Assembly (NCBI GenBank): GCA_934358495.1
Contig: CAKRKO010000022.1
Location: 1-32,002, forward strand
Direction: 5' to 3'
DNA length: 32,002 nucleotides
Origin: an uncultured Eubacterium sp.
Lineage (GTDB): Bacteria; Bacillota; Clostridia; Lachnospirales; Lachnospiraceae
Shown here: positions 15,590 to 23,575 of the stretch, in pieces
Layout of the letters: each line of letters opens with the position of its first letter
Numbering within the stretch: the stretch's first letter is position 1
The notes under the pieces: model-generated
Told to the model about the DNA's origin: nothing
Databases searched by the model: none
What the model saw: the letters and a program-made list of their open reading frames with translations, nothing else
Translations under genes and position numbers: made by a program

Positions 15590-16252
15590 TTAATCATGCG
15601 TTTTAATATTTATAAAATTCAACAACAGTGTAATGATACAAAACATAATTACTACTGCTGATAGCACATTAATTGTATCATGGATTGCTGACCAATTACC
15701 AGTATACGCCAGATTTTTTATATCCAAGAACTGTATCCATACAGACAAAAATGCGAATCCAACACTCACTAACATCGTTCTTCTGACATAATGCGTTTTC
15801 AAAAGTACTCTATCTATAATCGGTATTCCCCATGCAATTAATCCAGTTACAATGCTTGCTACAGAATACATCACTATTTTACCATCCCGTAACAACAGAA
15901 TGCATAAAAGAACGATGATAATCCCAAAAATTCCAAGTATACTTCCCCAGAATCTTTTCTTTATCTTCGATGTTTCTTTTGATATCTTGATTGTATTTGT
16001 CACCAATTCTTCTGCATCTTGAATACTGATCTGATTTTCTTCACATACTTTTCCCTGCATCAACGAAACCAGGCTTACATCCAGTGCCCTGGCAAGGGTC
16101 TCCAGATTATCGATATCCGGCAATCCAACACCACGCTCCCAGCGGGATACTGCTTTATCTGTCACATGGATTTTCTCTGCCAGATTTGCCTGAGTCATAC
16201 CAAGCTCTTTTCGACGTGTTGCAATGTAGTTTCCCAATATTTTTGCATCCAT
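15590..16252 (-). CDS. XRE-family regulator with a membrane-spanning C-terminal half
   Basis: 220 residues. Residues 8-62 form an XRE/Cro helix-turn-helix (MTQANLAEKIHVTDKAVSRW, LPDIDNLETLARALDVSL). About residues 105-215 contain four hydrophobic segments, for example WGSILGIFGIIIVLLCILLL and NVLSAVVIMFCIITLLLNFI. This makes it a membrane-anchored DNA-binding protein, an arrangement common in Firmicutes near transporters or bacteriocin genes. RBS AAAGGGCAAGGGAT. Target and signal are unknown. Confidence 0.85.
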   Translation of the reverse strand: MDAKILGNYIATRRKELGMTQANLAEKIHVTDKAVSRWERGVGLPDIDNLETLARALDVSLVSLMQGKVCEENQISIQDAEELVTNTIKISKETSKIKKRFWGSILGIFGIIIVLLCILLLRDGKIVMYSVASIVTGLIAWGIPIIDRVLLKTHYVRRTMLVSVGFAFLSVWIQFLDIKNLAYTGNWSAIHDTINVLSAVVIMFCIITLLLNFINIKTHD

Positions 16253-16395
16253 ATCCCTTGCCCTTTCTAGTTTCTTTTATTATATTTCTGTACGCTTGTT
16301 TGTTTATAACGTAACATTTTTTTGCGATAGTGACAATCGACGTTGCATTTACTTGCATAAATCTTACCCATGACAGTCATTTGTCAACTAAATTT

Positions 16396-16415
16396 GTGCG
16401 CTACGTGTGTGCTAC
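16396..16415. repeat. Two tandem 9-bp repeats downstream of rpsI
   Basis: GTGCGCTAC and GTGTGCTAC (one mismatch) are separated by GT. They lie in the 275-bp gap between rpsI and the XRE gene, beyond the rpsI terminator. Nearby sequence differs in style from the flanking genes. It could be a remnant of an integration event or a protein-binding site. Confidence 0.35.
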
Positions 16416-16466
16416 CGTTAAAAATCGACCACTTTTCAGCAACTTTTTTCAAAACGCAAACATAAG

Positions 16467-16503
16467 AAAAACCCTTGTAAACACTGGGTTTGCAAGGGTT
16501 TTG
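16467..16503 (-). terminator. Terminator of the rplM-rpsI operon
   Basis: A 15-bp stem built on AAAACCCTTG (16468-16477) and CAAGGGTTTT (16493-16502), extended inward by six pairs with a 5-nt loop, followed on the minus strand by TTTTTCTT. It lies 25 bp past the rpsI stop. Confidence 0.9.
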
Positions 16504-16527
16504 GTAATCTCTTTGAAATTGTGAAAA

Positions 16528-16920
16528 CTATCTCTTTGAGAACTGCGGTGCGCGACGTGCAGATTTAAGACCCGGTTTTTTACGCTCTTTCATTCTCGGG
16601 TCACGTGTTAAGTATCCAGCTTTCTTCAGAACTGGTCTGTAGTCAGCGTCTACTGTAAGTAATGCACGTGCGATACCATGTCTGATAGCACCAGCCTGTC
16701 CTGTGTAACCGCCACCTTTAACGTTTACCAGTACATCAAATTTATCAACGTTCTCTGTAGCTACTAACGGCTGACGAACGATAACTTTTAATGTCTCAAG
16801 ACCAAGATACTCATCGATATCTCTTTTATTGATTGTGATTTTACCTGTACCCGGTACAAGGTAAACTCTTGCGATAGATTTTTTTCTTCTTCCTGTTCCG
16901 TAATATTTAGTATTAGCCAT
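16528..16920 (-). CDS. rpsI: 30S ribosomal protein S9
   Basis: 130 residues, the full S9 length. It has the typical start (YYGTGRRKKSIARVYLVPG), the centre VKGGGYTGQAGAIRHGIARAL, and the conserved basic tail (KKPGLKSARRAPQFSKR), whose last Arg reaches the P-site tRNA. RBS AAGGAGGTAAATAATC is near-consensus. It follows rplM by 22 bp in the universal rplM-rpsI pair and ends in the terminator at 16467-16503. Confidence 0.99.
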   Translation of the reverse strand: MANTKYYGTGRRKKSIARVYLVPGTGKITINKRDIDEYLGLETLKVIVRQPLVATENVDKFDVLVNVKGGGYTGQAGAIRHGIARALLTVDADYRPVLKKAGYLTRDPRMKERKKPGLKSARRAPQFSKR

Positions 16921-16942
16921 GATTATTTACCTCCTTCACCGA

Positions 16943-17374
16943 TTAAAATGTCAGAACTTCTGGTTTCTGAGCTGCATGTTTGTGATCCGGTCCAGCGTAT
17001 ACAAATAATTTTTTGTACATCTGACGTCCAAGAGGTCCTTTCGGAAGCATGCCTTTCACAGCGTACTCTACAACTCTTTCCGGATGTTTAGCCAGCATCT
17101 CTTTTAATGTAGTCTCTTTCATTCCGCCTACATAATCAGAGTGATGATAGTAAATCTTCTGATCTAATTTTTTACCTGTTACTTTGATCTTCTCAGCGTT
17201 TACAACGATTACATAATCACCTGTATCGATGTGCGGTGTGAAGACAGCTTTGTTTTTACCTCTTAAAATCTTAGCGATTTCAGAAGATAAACGTCCTAAT
17301 GTATATCCTGTAGCATCAACTACATACCATTTTCTTTCAACTTTGTCCGGGTTGGCCATGAATGTGTTATTCAT
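16943..17374 (-). CDS. rplM: 50S ribosomal protein L13
   Basis: 143 residues (E. coli L13 is 142). Motifs are KWYVVDATGYTLGRLSSEIA, KAVFTPHIDTGDYVIVVNA and VKGMLPKGPLGRQMYKKLFV. The frame is open further upstream, but I place the start at 17374 (MNNTFMANPDK) because AAGGAGGAAAAATCA lies directly before it. L13 is an early-assembly protein of the large subunit. Expression is driven by the consensus promoter at 17602-17630 through a leader of about 220 nt. Confidence 0.98.
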   Translation of the reverse strand: MNNTFMANPDKVERKWYVVDATGYTLGRLSSEIAKILRGKNKAVFTPHIDTGDYVIVVNAEKIKVTGKKLDQKIYYHHSDYVGGMKETTLKEMLAKHPERVVEYAVKGMLPKGPLGRQMYKKLFVYAGPDHKHAAQKPEVLTF

Positions 17375-17595
17375 TGATTTTTCCTCCTTGAATAAATTTG
17401 CGGCTTCCACAAATGTGAATGTCCGGACACATCTGCTTCCTGCCTGTTAATTTTGAATAATGTGTCTGCATTATCCGGGTTTTGCTTTCTCTGACTTGTG
17501 GAGAATCATCAAAAACTCTGCCCTGCTGTCGGGTCCCAACCGACTGCCTATATATGAAATGCTTTTTTGCACACAAAAAACACTCTTTGTCAGAC
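17375..17595 (-). promoter_or_regulatory. Long structured leader of rplM-rpsI, probable L13 leader
   Basis: About 220 nt separate the expected start of transcription from the rplM ATG. It holds hairpins such as GTCGG-TTGGGA-CCCGAC near 17540-17556 and ATGTG...CACAT just before the ribosome binding site. Firmicute rplM operons are known to carry an L13 leader RNA for autoregulation; I infer that this is it from position and structure, without a covariance-model match. Confidence 0.5.
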
Positions 17596-17601
17596 CTACA
17601 T

Positions 17602-17630
17602 ATTATAGTACAGCGTGTTGCCTGTGTCAA
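17602..17630 (-). promoter_or_regulatory. Consensus sigma-A promoter of rplM-rpsI
   Basis: On the minus strand, TTGACA (17625-17630), a 17-bp spacer, and TATAAT (17602-17607): a perfect match to the housekeeping consensus, as expected for ribosomal protein genes. Confidence 0.9.
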
Positions 17631-17656
17631 CGATTTTTTCCAGAAAATTACGCTAT

Positions 17657-18217
17657 TTATTCCGCCCATTCATATTTTTTCAGTTCACAGTTTTTAATTC
17701 CAAATTTTGCGAACTCTTCGTTGGTCATATCACGAAAATAGGATTCGATCACTCTTGAAATTCCATTGTGCGCTACCAGCAGATATGTCTTTCCATCGTT
17801 CCGCTCCTTGAGATCATCCAACAGATTGTAAATTCTCTGGCAAAGATGCAGCATCGTCTCGCCGCCCTCATAACTGCAGATAAAATTTGTTTTTGCTTTC
17901 TGAAACTCCGGTGCATTTCTCGGGGAAGTACCTTCGTATTTTCCAAAATTCTGTTCTTTCAGACGCGGTTCTTCTGTTGCCGGAATTCCGGTGATTTCAG
18001 AAATATGTCTCGCAGTATCTGCCGCACGTATTAATGGCGAATACAAAATCTCGTCAATCTCTAACCCCTCTTCCAGAATCTTCTGTCCAAGTGCAATCGC
18101 CTGCTCTTGTCCATACTCCGTCAATGCGATATCTGTGGAACCACAGATTTTGTCTTCCACGTTCCAGAATGTCTGCCCATGTCTCGTAAAGTATACACAT
18201 TTTTTATTTTCACTCAT
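17657..18217 (-). CDS. Histidine phosphatase family protein
   Basis: 186 residues from the ATG at 18217. Catalytic signature YFTRHGQTFWN (His nucleophile, RHG) is near residue 10, YSPLIRAADTARHI supplies the conserved Arg, and LLVAHNGISRVI supplies the second His. Members act on phosphoglycerate, cobalamin intermediates or other small phosphates; the substrate is not clear here. A GTG at 18235 overlaps the truA stop and would add six residues (IEVWK), but GAGG with an 8-nt spacer favours 18217. It lies between truA and rplM in an otherwise conserved gene order. Confidence 0.88.
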   Translation of the reverse strand: MSENKKCVYFTRHGQTFWNVEDKICGSTDIALTEYGQEQAIALGQKILEEGLEIDEILYSPLIRAADTARHISEITGIPATEEPRLKEQNFGKYEGTSPRNAPEFQKAKTNFICSYEGGETMLHLCQRIYNLLDDLKERNDGKTYLLVAHNGISRVIESYFRDMTNEEFAKFGIKNCELKKYEWAE

Positions 18218-18231
18218 TTTCCATACCTCTA

Positions 18232-18993
18232 TCACTCCATCAAACTCTCCGGTGGAATCTCATACTCAATTCCAATCATAGTCAACCCATGTGCCGGTGC
18301 CGTCGGTCCCGCCGCTTTCCGATCCTTTTTCTCTAATATCGCCGGAATATCCTCCGGTGCGATCTTACCGATTCCCACATCAAAAAGCGTTCCCGCAATG
18401 ATACGCACCATATTATAGAGGAAACCACTTCCGGTGATTCGAATCATCAATAATTCATCATCCTGTTTTAACTCGCAGGAATAAATCGTACGAGTTGTAT
18501 CTTCCACTGCAGTATTTACCGAACAGAAACTTTTAAAATCATGTGTTCCCTCAAACTTTCCTGCTGCCTCACACATCGCTGGAATATTCAGTTTTCGATA
18601 AACAAACCAGGTGTCCAGTCGTCTTTGCGGCATTGGAAATTCACGGTTTAAAATGCGGTATTCATAAGTCTTGCGGCTGTTGCAGTGACGTGGATGCCAG
18701 TCCAGAGGAATTTCACTGGAATTTTGCACCACAATATCATCTGGTAAACGCTGGTTCAGCGCATAGGAAATCTTTTCCGCCGGCATCCGCGCATTCGTAT
18801 CAAAAACTGCTACATTTCCATAAGAATGTACTCCGGAATCTGTACGGCTCGCACCGATCACCACGATATCTTCCTTCAAAAGTTTACTCAATTCCCGGTT
18901 CAGAACACCTTCTATCGTAATTCCGTTTGGCTGCACCTGCCACCCACAATAATTGGTGCCATCATAGGCCACCACAAGTTTCACTCGTTTCAC
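18232..18993 (-). CDS. truA: tRNA pseudouridine(38-40) synthase
   Basis: It makes pseudouridine at tRNA positions 38-40. Motifs are KLVVAYDGTNYCGWQVQPNG at the N-terminus, ASRTDSGVHSYGNVAVFDT with the catalytic Asp, and GSGFLYNMVRIIAGTLFDVG near the C-terminus. I place the start at the GTG at 18993 (then KRVKLVVAYDG): GGAGG lies 9 nt upstream, whereas the TTG at 18999 is only 3 nt from it. About 253 residues, normal length. It belongs to the ecf-truA-rplM-rpsI gene order and has a likely promoter of its own at 19068-19096. Confidence 0.96.
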   Translation of the reverse strand: MKRVKLVVAYDGTNYCGWQVQPNGITIEGVLNRELSKLLKEDIVVIGASRTDSGVHSYGNVAVFDTNARMPAEKISYALNQRLPDDIVVQNSSEIPLDWHPRHCNSRKTYEYRILNREFPMPQRRLDTWFVYRKLNIPAMCEAAGKFEGTHDFKSFCSVNTAVEDTTRTIYSCELKQDDELLMIRITGSGFLYNMVRIIAGTLFDVGIGKIAPEDIPAILEKKDRKAAGPTAPAHGLTMIGIEYEIPPESLME

Positions 18994-19067
18994 ACGCAAG
19001 CACCTCCCTCTTCATATGAGAAACCTGATTCATCTTTACTGTTTTTTCAAGTATAAAAAATGAACAC

Positions 19068-19096
19068 AATATAAAAAACTGTATAAATTCAATCAA
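19068..19096 (-). promoter_or_regulatory. Probable promoter of truA
   Basis: On the minus strand, TTGATT (19091-19096), a 17-bp spacer, and TATATT (19068-19073), about 75 bp before the truA start, in the gap between ecfT and truA. Confidence 0.55.
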
Positions 19097-19107
19097 ACAA
19101 ACATATC

Positions 19108-19200
19108 TCACAGACTTCCCTGTGTTTGACTCAAGAATAACTTTGCTTTCCTATAGCGGCTTGCGTCATCTCTCACCTGATACATTTTCACTGAATCCAT
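19108..19200 (-). CDS. Possible 30-residue small ORF between ecfT and truA
   Basis: ATG at 19200 is preceded by GAGG with a 7-nt spacer (GAGGAAACTGT) and runs 30 codons (MDSVKMYQVRDDASRY then RKAKLFLSQTQGSL) to TGA. A weak promoter (TTGAAA-18-TATAGA, 19228-19257) precedes it. The peptide is basic and has no membrane segment or motif I recognise. It could be a leader peptide or chance; the good ribosome binding site is the main support. Confidence 0.3.
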   Translation of the reverse strand: MDSVKMYQVRDDASRYRKAKLFLSQTQGSL

Positions 19201-19261
19201 ACAGTTTCCTCATTATTTCAATTTGATTCTATAAAATTTACTATTATCTCTTTTCAAAACT

Positions 19262-20065
19262 TTATAAAAAGATCCGTATCACAACGATTACCGCCAGATA
19301 CAACACCATCACCGCATACGCTTTATAATCTGCTGAACTATAACGCAGTGGCTTCATCTTTGTTCTGCCTTCACCGCCGTGATAACAGCGCGCTTCCATG
19401 GCCGTCGCCAGATCATTGGCACGTCGGAACGCAGATACAAACAGCGGTACAAGGATCGGCACCATTGCTTTGGCTCTCTGAACGATATTACCCTCTTCAA
19501 AATTCGCACCTCTTGCCATCTGTGCTTTTTTAATCTTATCCGCTTCTTCAGCCAGAATCGGGATAAAACGCATGGCAATCGACATCATCATGGCAATTTC
19601 ATGCACCGGAACTCCAATTTTTGATAATGGTTTTAAGCCTTCCTCCAGACCATCTGTGAGCTTGTTCGGTGTCGTTGTCAGTGTCATCACGGAAGTTCCA
19701 ACTACCAGATATACCAGTCGAATAGTAAAAAACAGCGTATTGCTTACTCCCTGATCCGTGATATGGATAAACTTCCATGAAAAATACATATTTGCGCCCT
19801 GTGTAAAAAACAGGTTGCACACTGCGGTAATAACCACAAGTACCCAAATCGCACGTACACCTTTCAACATAAACGAAAAAGGAACATGCGACATTTTAAT
19901 AACAGCCAGTAAAAATAACGTCACAATAATGAAGCCCACAAAATCATGAAACAAAAATAAAGACACAATGTACATCAGTGTCGCCAGAAGTTTCACACGG
20001 GGATCCAGTCTGTGTATCACAGATTCTGTTGGATAATATTGCCCAATTGTAATATCCTTTAACAT
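19262..20065 (-). CDS. ecfT: ECF transporter transmembrane protein EcfT
   Basis: 267 residues with about 5-6 membrane helices. It couples the two ATPases to interchangeable substrate-binding (S) proteins for vitamins and metals. Two Ala-Arg-X coupling motifs are visible, ARGANFEEG and ARCYHGGEGRTK, in the cytoplasmic helices that dock on the ATPases. The N-terminus reads IGQYYPTESVIHRLDPRVKL, typical of the family. It overlaps ecfA2 by 7 nt. No S-component gene is adjacent, so this is a shared (group II) ECF module. Confidence 0.95.
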   Translation of the reverse strand: MLKDITIGQYYPTESVIHRLDPRVKLLATLMYIVSLFLFHDFVGFIIVTLFLLAVIKMSHVPFSFMLKGVRAIWVLVVITAVCNLFFTQGANMYFSWKFIHITDQGVSNTLFFTIRLVYLVVGTSVMTLTTTPNKLTDGLEEGLKPLSKIGVPVHEIAMMMSIAMRFIPILAEEADKIKKAQMARGANFEEGNIVQRAKAMVPILVPLFVSAFRRANDLATAMEARCYHGGEGRTKMKPLRYSSADYKAYAVMVLYLAVIVVIRIFL

Positions 20066-20901
20066 AACTTCATAATCTCTTTCTTCGCTTCTTCAATGGT
20101 TGTCACCGAAGTATCTACTGAGAATCCTGCTTTTTCCAGATCATTCATCAGATAAGTAACCTGTGGTACCGCCAATGACACCTGTTCCAGTTCTTCCACA
20201 TGGGAAAATACTTCTGCCGGCGTTCCGTCCAGCATTAATGCACCATGGTTTAGTACCACGATCCTCTGTACATAATTTGCCATATCCTCCATACTGTGGG
20301 ATACCAGAAGTACAGTCATTTCCATTTTTTCATGCAGATCACGGATCAGATCAAACAACTCATCTCTTCCTTTTGGATCCAGACCGGCTGTCGGCTCATC
20401 CAGGATCAGGACTTTCGGGTTCATGGCGATGACACCGGCGATCGCTGCCCGGCGTTTCTGTCCACCTGAAAGTTCAAAAGGTGACATTTCCCAATATTTT
20501 TCCGGAAGTTTTACACGGATCAATGCTTCTTTCGCTTTCTCCAGTGCCTCTTTCTCAGAAAAGCCCTGATTTTGCGGACCATAAGCCGCATCTTTTAATA
20601 CGGTTGTTTCAAAAAGCTGATACTCCGGATACTGAAATACCAGTCCGACTTTTCCTCTCAGGGAACGCAGGGAATATCCCTGCGCATAAATGTCTTCACC
20701 ATTATAGTAAATATGTCCTTCGTCTGCCTTGATCAAACCATCCAGAAGCTGGATCAGCGTTGATTTTCCGGAACCGGTATGACCGATGATTCCGACAAAC
20801 TGTCCTTCTTCGATTTCCAGATTCAGATTTTTCAATGCGTGTATCTCATACGCACTTCCCTGTGCATAGGTATAACTCAGGTTTTCGATTTTAATTGACA
20901 T
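20059..20901 (-). CDS. ecfA2: ECF transporter ATPase EcfA2
   Basis: 280 residues. Walker A GHTGSGKST, Q-loop VFQYPEYQLF, signature LSGGQKRRA, Walker B VLILDEPTAGLDP and H-loop LLVSHSMEDM are all present. The N-terminus (IENLSYTYAQGSAYEIHALK) is the EcfA2 type. It overlaps ecfA1 by 25 nt and ecfT by 7 nt, so the three are translated together. It forms the ATPase heterodimer with EcfA1 on the inner face of the membrane. Confidence 0.95.
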   Translation of the reverse strand: MSIKIENLSYTYAQGSAYEIHALKNLNLEIEEGQFVGIIGHTGSGKSTLIQLLDGLIKADEGHIYYNGEDIYAQGYSLRSLRGKVGLVFQYPEYQLFETTVLKDAAYGPQNQGFSEKEALEKAKEALIRVKLPEKYWEMSPFELSGGQKRRAAIAGVIAMNPKVLILDEPTAGLDPKGRDELFDLIRDLHEKMEMTVLLVSHSMEDMANYVQRIVVLNHGALMLDGTPAEVFSHVEELEQVSLAVPQVTYLMNDLEKAGFSVDTSVTTIEEAKKEIMKLC

Positions 20902-21737
20902 ATTGCCTCCACCAGTTCCTGTCTGCTCAAAATTCCATCCGGAAGCGGCAGACCTTCCTGCTTCAGTTCCCAGGCCAGACGGGTAATCTGTGGAACATCC
21001 AATCCATATTCCAGCAGTGTGTCTACCTGTGAGAAAATTTCACGGGGTGTTCCCTGCATCACCACGCGGCCGTCATCCATGACAAACACATAGTCTGCAT
21101 CGATAACTTCTTCCATATAGTGTGTGATCAGGATTACCGTAACACCCTTCTGGCGATTCAACCGATGCACCGTATTTAAAACTTCTTTTCGACCATTTGG
21201 ATCCAGCATAGCTGTCGGCTCATCCATAATGATGCATTTGGGCTCCATAGCCACAACACCGGCAATTGCCACGCGCTGCTTTTGTCCGCCTGATAAACGG
21301 TTTGGAGAATGATAACGGTACGCCGTCATGCCGACTGCCTCCAGGCTGTGTCCGACACGCTCCCAGATTTCTTCTGTGGGCACACCGATATTTTCCGGTC
21401 CAAATGCCACGTCTTCTTCTACCACACCTGCAACAATCTGGTTATCCGGATTTTGAAAGATCATACCGGCTTCCTTGCGGATGTCCAGAATATTTTCATC
21501 CTTCGACGTATCTTTTCCATCTACCCAGACAGTTCCTTCACTTGGTGTCAATAATGCATTCAAATGTTTTGCAAAAGTAGATTTACCGGAACCGTTATGT
21601 CCCAGCACGGCAATAAACTGTCCCTCTTCCACTTCAATATTTACATCATCCAGTGCCAGCGTCACATCCTGCACTTCACCCTGTTCATCCCGGCGCACAA
21701 ATTTATGTTTTAATTTTTCAGCCTTAATAAATGCCAT
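20877..21737 (-). CDS. ecfA1: ECF transporter ATPase EcfA1
   Basis: 286 residues with Walker A GHNGSGKST, Q-loop IFQNPDNQIV, signature LSGGQKQRV, Walker B CIIMDEPTAMLDP and H-loop ILITHYMEEV. It is the first gene of the ecfA1-ecfA2-ecfT set. RBS GAAGAGGATTCTTACAC is a little distant. The 146-bp upstream gap to trmL is almost filled by the structured repeat at 21787-21863, and no clear promoter is seen. Confidence 0.95.
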   Translation of the reverse strand: MAFIKAEKLKHKFVRRDEQGEVQDVTLALDDVNIEVEEGQFIAVLGHNGSGKSTFAKHLNALLTPSEGTVWVDGKDTSKDENILDIRKEAGMIFQNPDNQIVAGVVEEDVAFGPENIGVPTEEIWERVGHSLEAVGMTAYRYHSPNRLSGGQKQRVAIAGVVAMEPKCIIMDEPTAMLDPNGRKEVLNTVHRLNRQKGVTVILITHYMEEVIDADYVFVMDDGRVVMQGTPREIFSQVDTLLEYGLDVPQITRLAWELKQEGLPLPDGILSRQELVEAICQLKSKT

Positions 21738-21786
21738 GTGTAAGAATCCTCTTCACCGCATCGAATATATCTTTTTTTACAGCATT

Positions 21787-21863
21787 CAAGTCGAACGCAC
21801 GTGAGACTTGGTGCGTGATTCTGGTCAGCGTAAGCTGACATATTCTTCTCAGAATCACTGCAC
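21787..21863 (+). repeat. Structured repeat, family 1, intact core copy
   Basis: Leading stem CAAGTC/GACTTG (21787-21792 with 21805-21810). Closing helix GTGC (21811-21814) with GCAC (21860-21863), one bulged T at 21859, and a 9-bp helix GTGATTCTG/CAGAATCAC (21815-21823 with 21850-21858). Inside are hairpin GTCAGC-GTAA-GCTGAC (21824-21839, a GNRA-type loop) and an unpaired strand ATATTCTTCT (21840-21849). The copy lies between trmL and ecfA1, read antisense to them, and is about 90% identical over the helix region to the copy at 25372-25424. Confidence 0.75.
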
Positions 21864-21883
21864 TCTACACTTCGTTGCGATTT

Positions 21884-22390
21884 TTACTCAATATAATCGT
21901 CAAATTTTGTCAGATGTCCAATCCGCTGCATCTGAGAAAAATCATTCTGGCGCAGTGCTTCGTACAGCACGACAGCCACCGAATTAGACAGATTCAGGGA
22001 ACGTATTTCACTCAACATCGGAATCCGCACACATCTGTCTTTGTTATGCGCAAGAATCTCTTCCGGGATTCCTGCACTTTCTTTTCCAAACATAATATAG
22101 CAATCCTCTTCGTAAGACACTTCTGTATACACATTCTGCCCCTTTGTAGTTGCCATATAAATCTTGGCTCCCGGATTTTTCTCCAGAAACTCCTGATAAT
22201 TCACATAAGTTGTCACATCCAGATCTTTCCAGTAATCCATACCTGCCCTCTTGATCTGTTTTTCATTCAGACGGAATCCAAGAGGCTCGATCAGATGCAG
22301 GCGTGTACCTGTTGCCACACAGGTACGTCCGATATTTCCGGTATTTGCCGGAATCTCCGGCTCATACAGAACAATATTCAATTTAGCCAT
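21884..22390 (-). CDS. trmL: tRNA (cytidine/uridine(34)-2'-O)-methyltransferase, TrmL-like
   Basis: 168 residues, a minimal SPOUT (SpoU) methyltransferase that methylates the wobble nucleotide of leucine tRNAs. Family motifs are NIVLYEPEIPANTGNIGRTC at the N-terminus, YIMFGKESAGIP (motif 2) and IPMLSEIRSLNLSNSVAVVL (motif 3, trefoil knot forming the SAM site). Length matches E. coli TrmL (157). It starts 3 nt after the aminotransferase stop (RBS GGAAGCGTAGATT), so it is co-transcribed with it. Confidence 0.93.
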   Translation of the reverse strand: MAKLNIVLYEPEIPANTGNIGRTCVATGTRLHLIEPLGFRLNEKQIKRAGMDYWKDLDVTTYVNYQEFLEKNPGAKIYMATTKGQNVYTEVSYEEDCYIMFGKESAGIPEEILAHNKDRCVRIPMLSEIRSLNLSNSVAVVLYEALRQNDFSQMQRIGHLTKFDDYIE

Positions 22391-22393
22391 AAT

Positions 22394-23575
22394 CTACGCT
22401 TCCTTTTTCTCCTCACGGAGCTTCTGTATAAAACGCTCCATACGGTCTAATGCTTCTTTTAATGCTTCCAGTGAATATGCATAGGAAATTCGTAAAAAAC
22501 CTTCCCCACAGGCTCCAAATGCGGTACCAGGAACAACTGCTACTTTTTCTTCCTGCAAAAATCTGGTTGCAAACTCATCGGAAGTCATGCCGAATTCTTT
22601 GATACACGGAAATGCATAAAAGGCGCCAAATGGCTCAAAACACTCCAGTCCCATCTCTTTGAAACGATGTATCAGATAACGACGGCGGCCATTGTACTCG
22701 TCACGCATATGTGCCACATCCTCATCACCGTTTTTCAGTGCGGAAACTCCCGCATACTGACTGGTGGTTGGCGCGCACATAATGGCAAACTGATGAATTT
22801 TCAGCATCTGCTGTAATATCACCTGTGGACCACATGCATATCCGATACGCCATCCTGTCATTGCATGGGATTTTGACAGACCGTTAATATAAATGGTACG
22901 GTCTCTCATTCCAGGCATAGAAGCAATGGATACATGGCCATCCTCGGTATAAGTCAGTTCTGAATATATCTCGTCTGTGATAACATAGAGATCATTTGCA
23001 ACGATCAGATCCACGAGATCTTCCAGGTCACTTCGCTCCATTACCGCACCAGTCGGATTATTCGGAAACGGAAGTACCAGAATCTTTGTCTTCGGTGTAA
23101 TGGCAGATTCCAGCTCTTCTCTGGTCAGACGAAACTGGTTTTCTGCTTTCAGCTGGATAACCACAGGCACGCCACCTGCCAGCTTTGCACAGGGCAGATA
23201 AGATACATAACTTGGCTGCGGAATCAGTACTTCATCCCCCGGATCAAGCATTGCACGCATTGCGATATCAATTGCCTCACTTCCACCGACAGTAACCATA
23301 ATCTCGTGATTATAATCATATTCCAAACCATATTTCCGATTCAGAAAATTTGCTATCTCAATTTTTAATTCTTTCAAACCGGCATTTGAAGTGTAGAACG
23401 TTCTTCCTTTTTCCAGAGAATAGATACCCTCATCACGCACATGCCATGGTGTGTCAAAATCCGGCTCACCAACACCAAGAGAAATTGCATCCTTCATTTC
23501 ACTTACAATGTCAAAAAACTTACGGATACCGGATGGTTCAATTTCTGTAATTACTTTTGATAATGGGTTTCTCAT
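22394..23575 (-). CDS. PLP-dependent class I/II aminotransferase
   Basis: 393 residues of the aspartate-aminotransferase fold family (PatA/AraT-like). The PLP lysine lies in YINGLSKSHAMTGWRIGYACG, the cofactor Asp/Tyr region is YVITDEIYSELTY, and LVLPFPNNPTGAV supplies the conserved Asn; FLRISYAYSLEAL holds the carboxylate-binding Arg. It probably works on aromatic or aliphatic amino acids. The ATG overlaps the stop of the AsnC-type gene by 4 nt, a pairing common in Firmicutes that suggests amino-acid-responsive control. Confidence 0.92.
   Translation of the reverse strand: MRNPLSKVITEIEPSGIRKFFDIVSEMKDAISLGVGEPDFDTPWHVRDEGIYSLEKGRTFYTSNAGLKELKIEIANFLNRKYGLEYDYNHEIMVTVGGSEAIDIAMRAMLDPGDEVLIPQPSYVSYLPCAKLAGGVPVVIQLKAENQFRLTREELESAITPKTKILVLPFPNNPTGAVMERSDLEDLVDLIVANDLYVITDEIYSELTYTEDGHVSIASMPGMRDRTIYINGLSKSHAMTGWRIGYACGPQVILQQMLKIHQFAIMCAPTTSQYAGVSALKNGDEDVAHMRDEYNGRRRYLIHRFKEMGLECFEPFGAFYAFPCIKEFGMTSDEFATRFLQEEKVAVVPGTAFGACGEGFLRISYAYSLEALKEALDRMERFIQKLREEKKEA

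Noticed and set aside
21787..21863. Integron attC-type recombination site
   Set aside because: A single bulged base in a folded palindrome recalls attC, but the conserved GTTRRRY/RYYYAAC core pair is not present in the copies and no integrase or cassette array is near.
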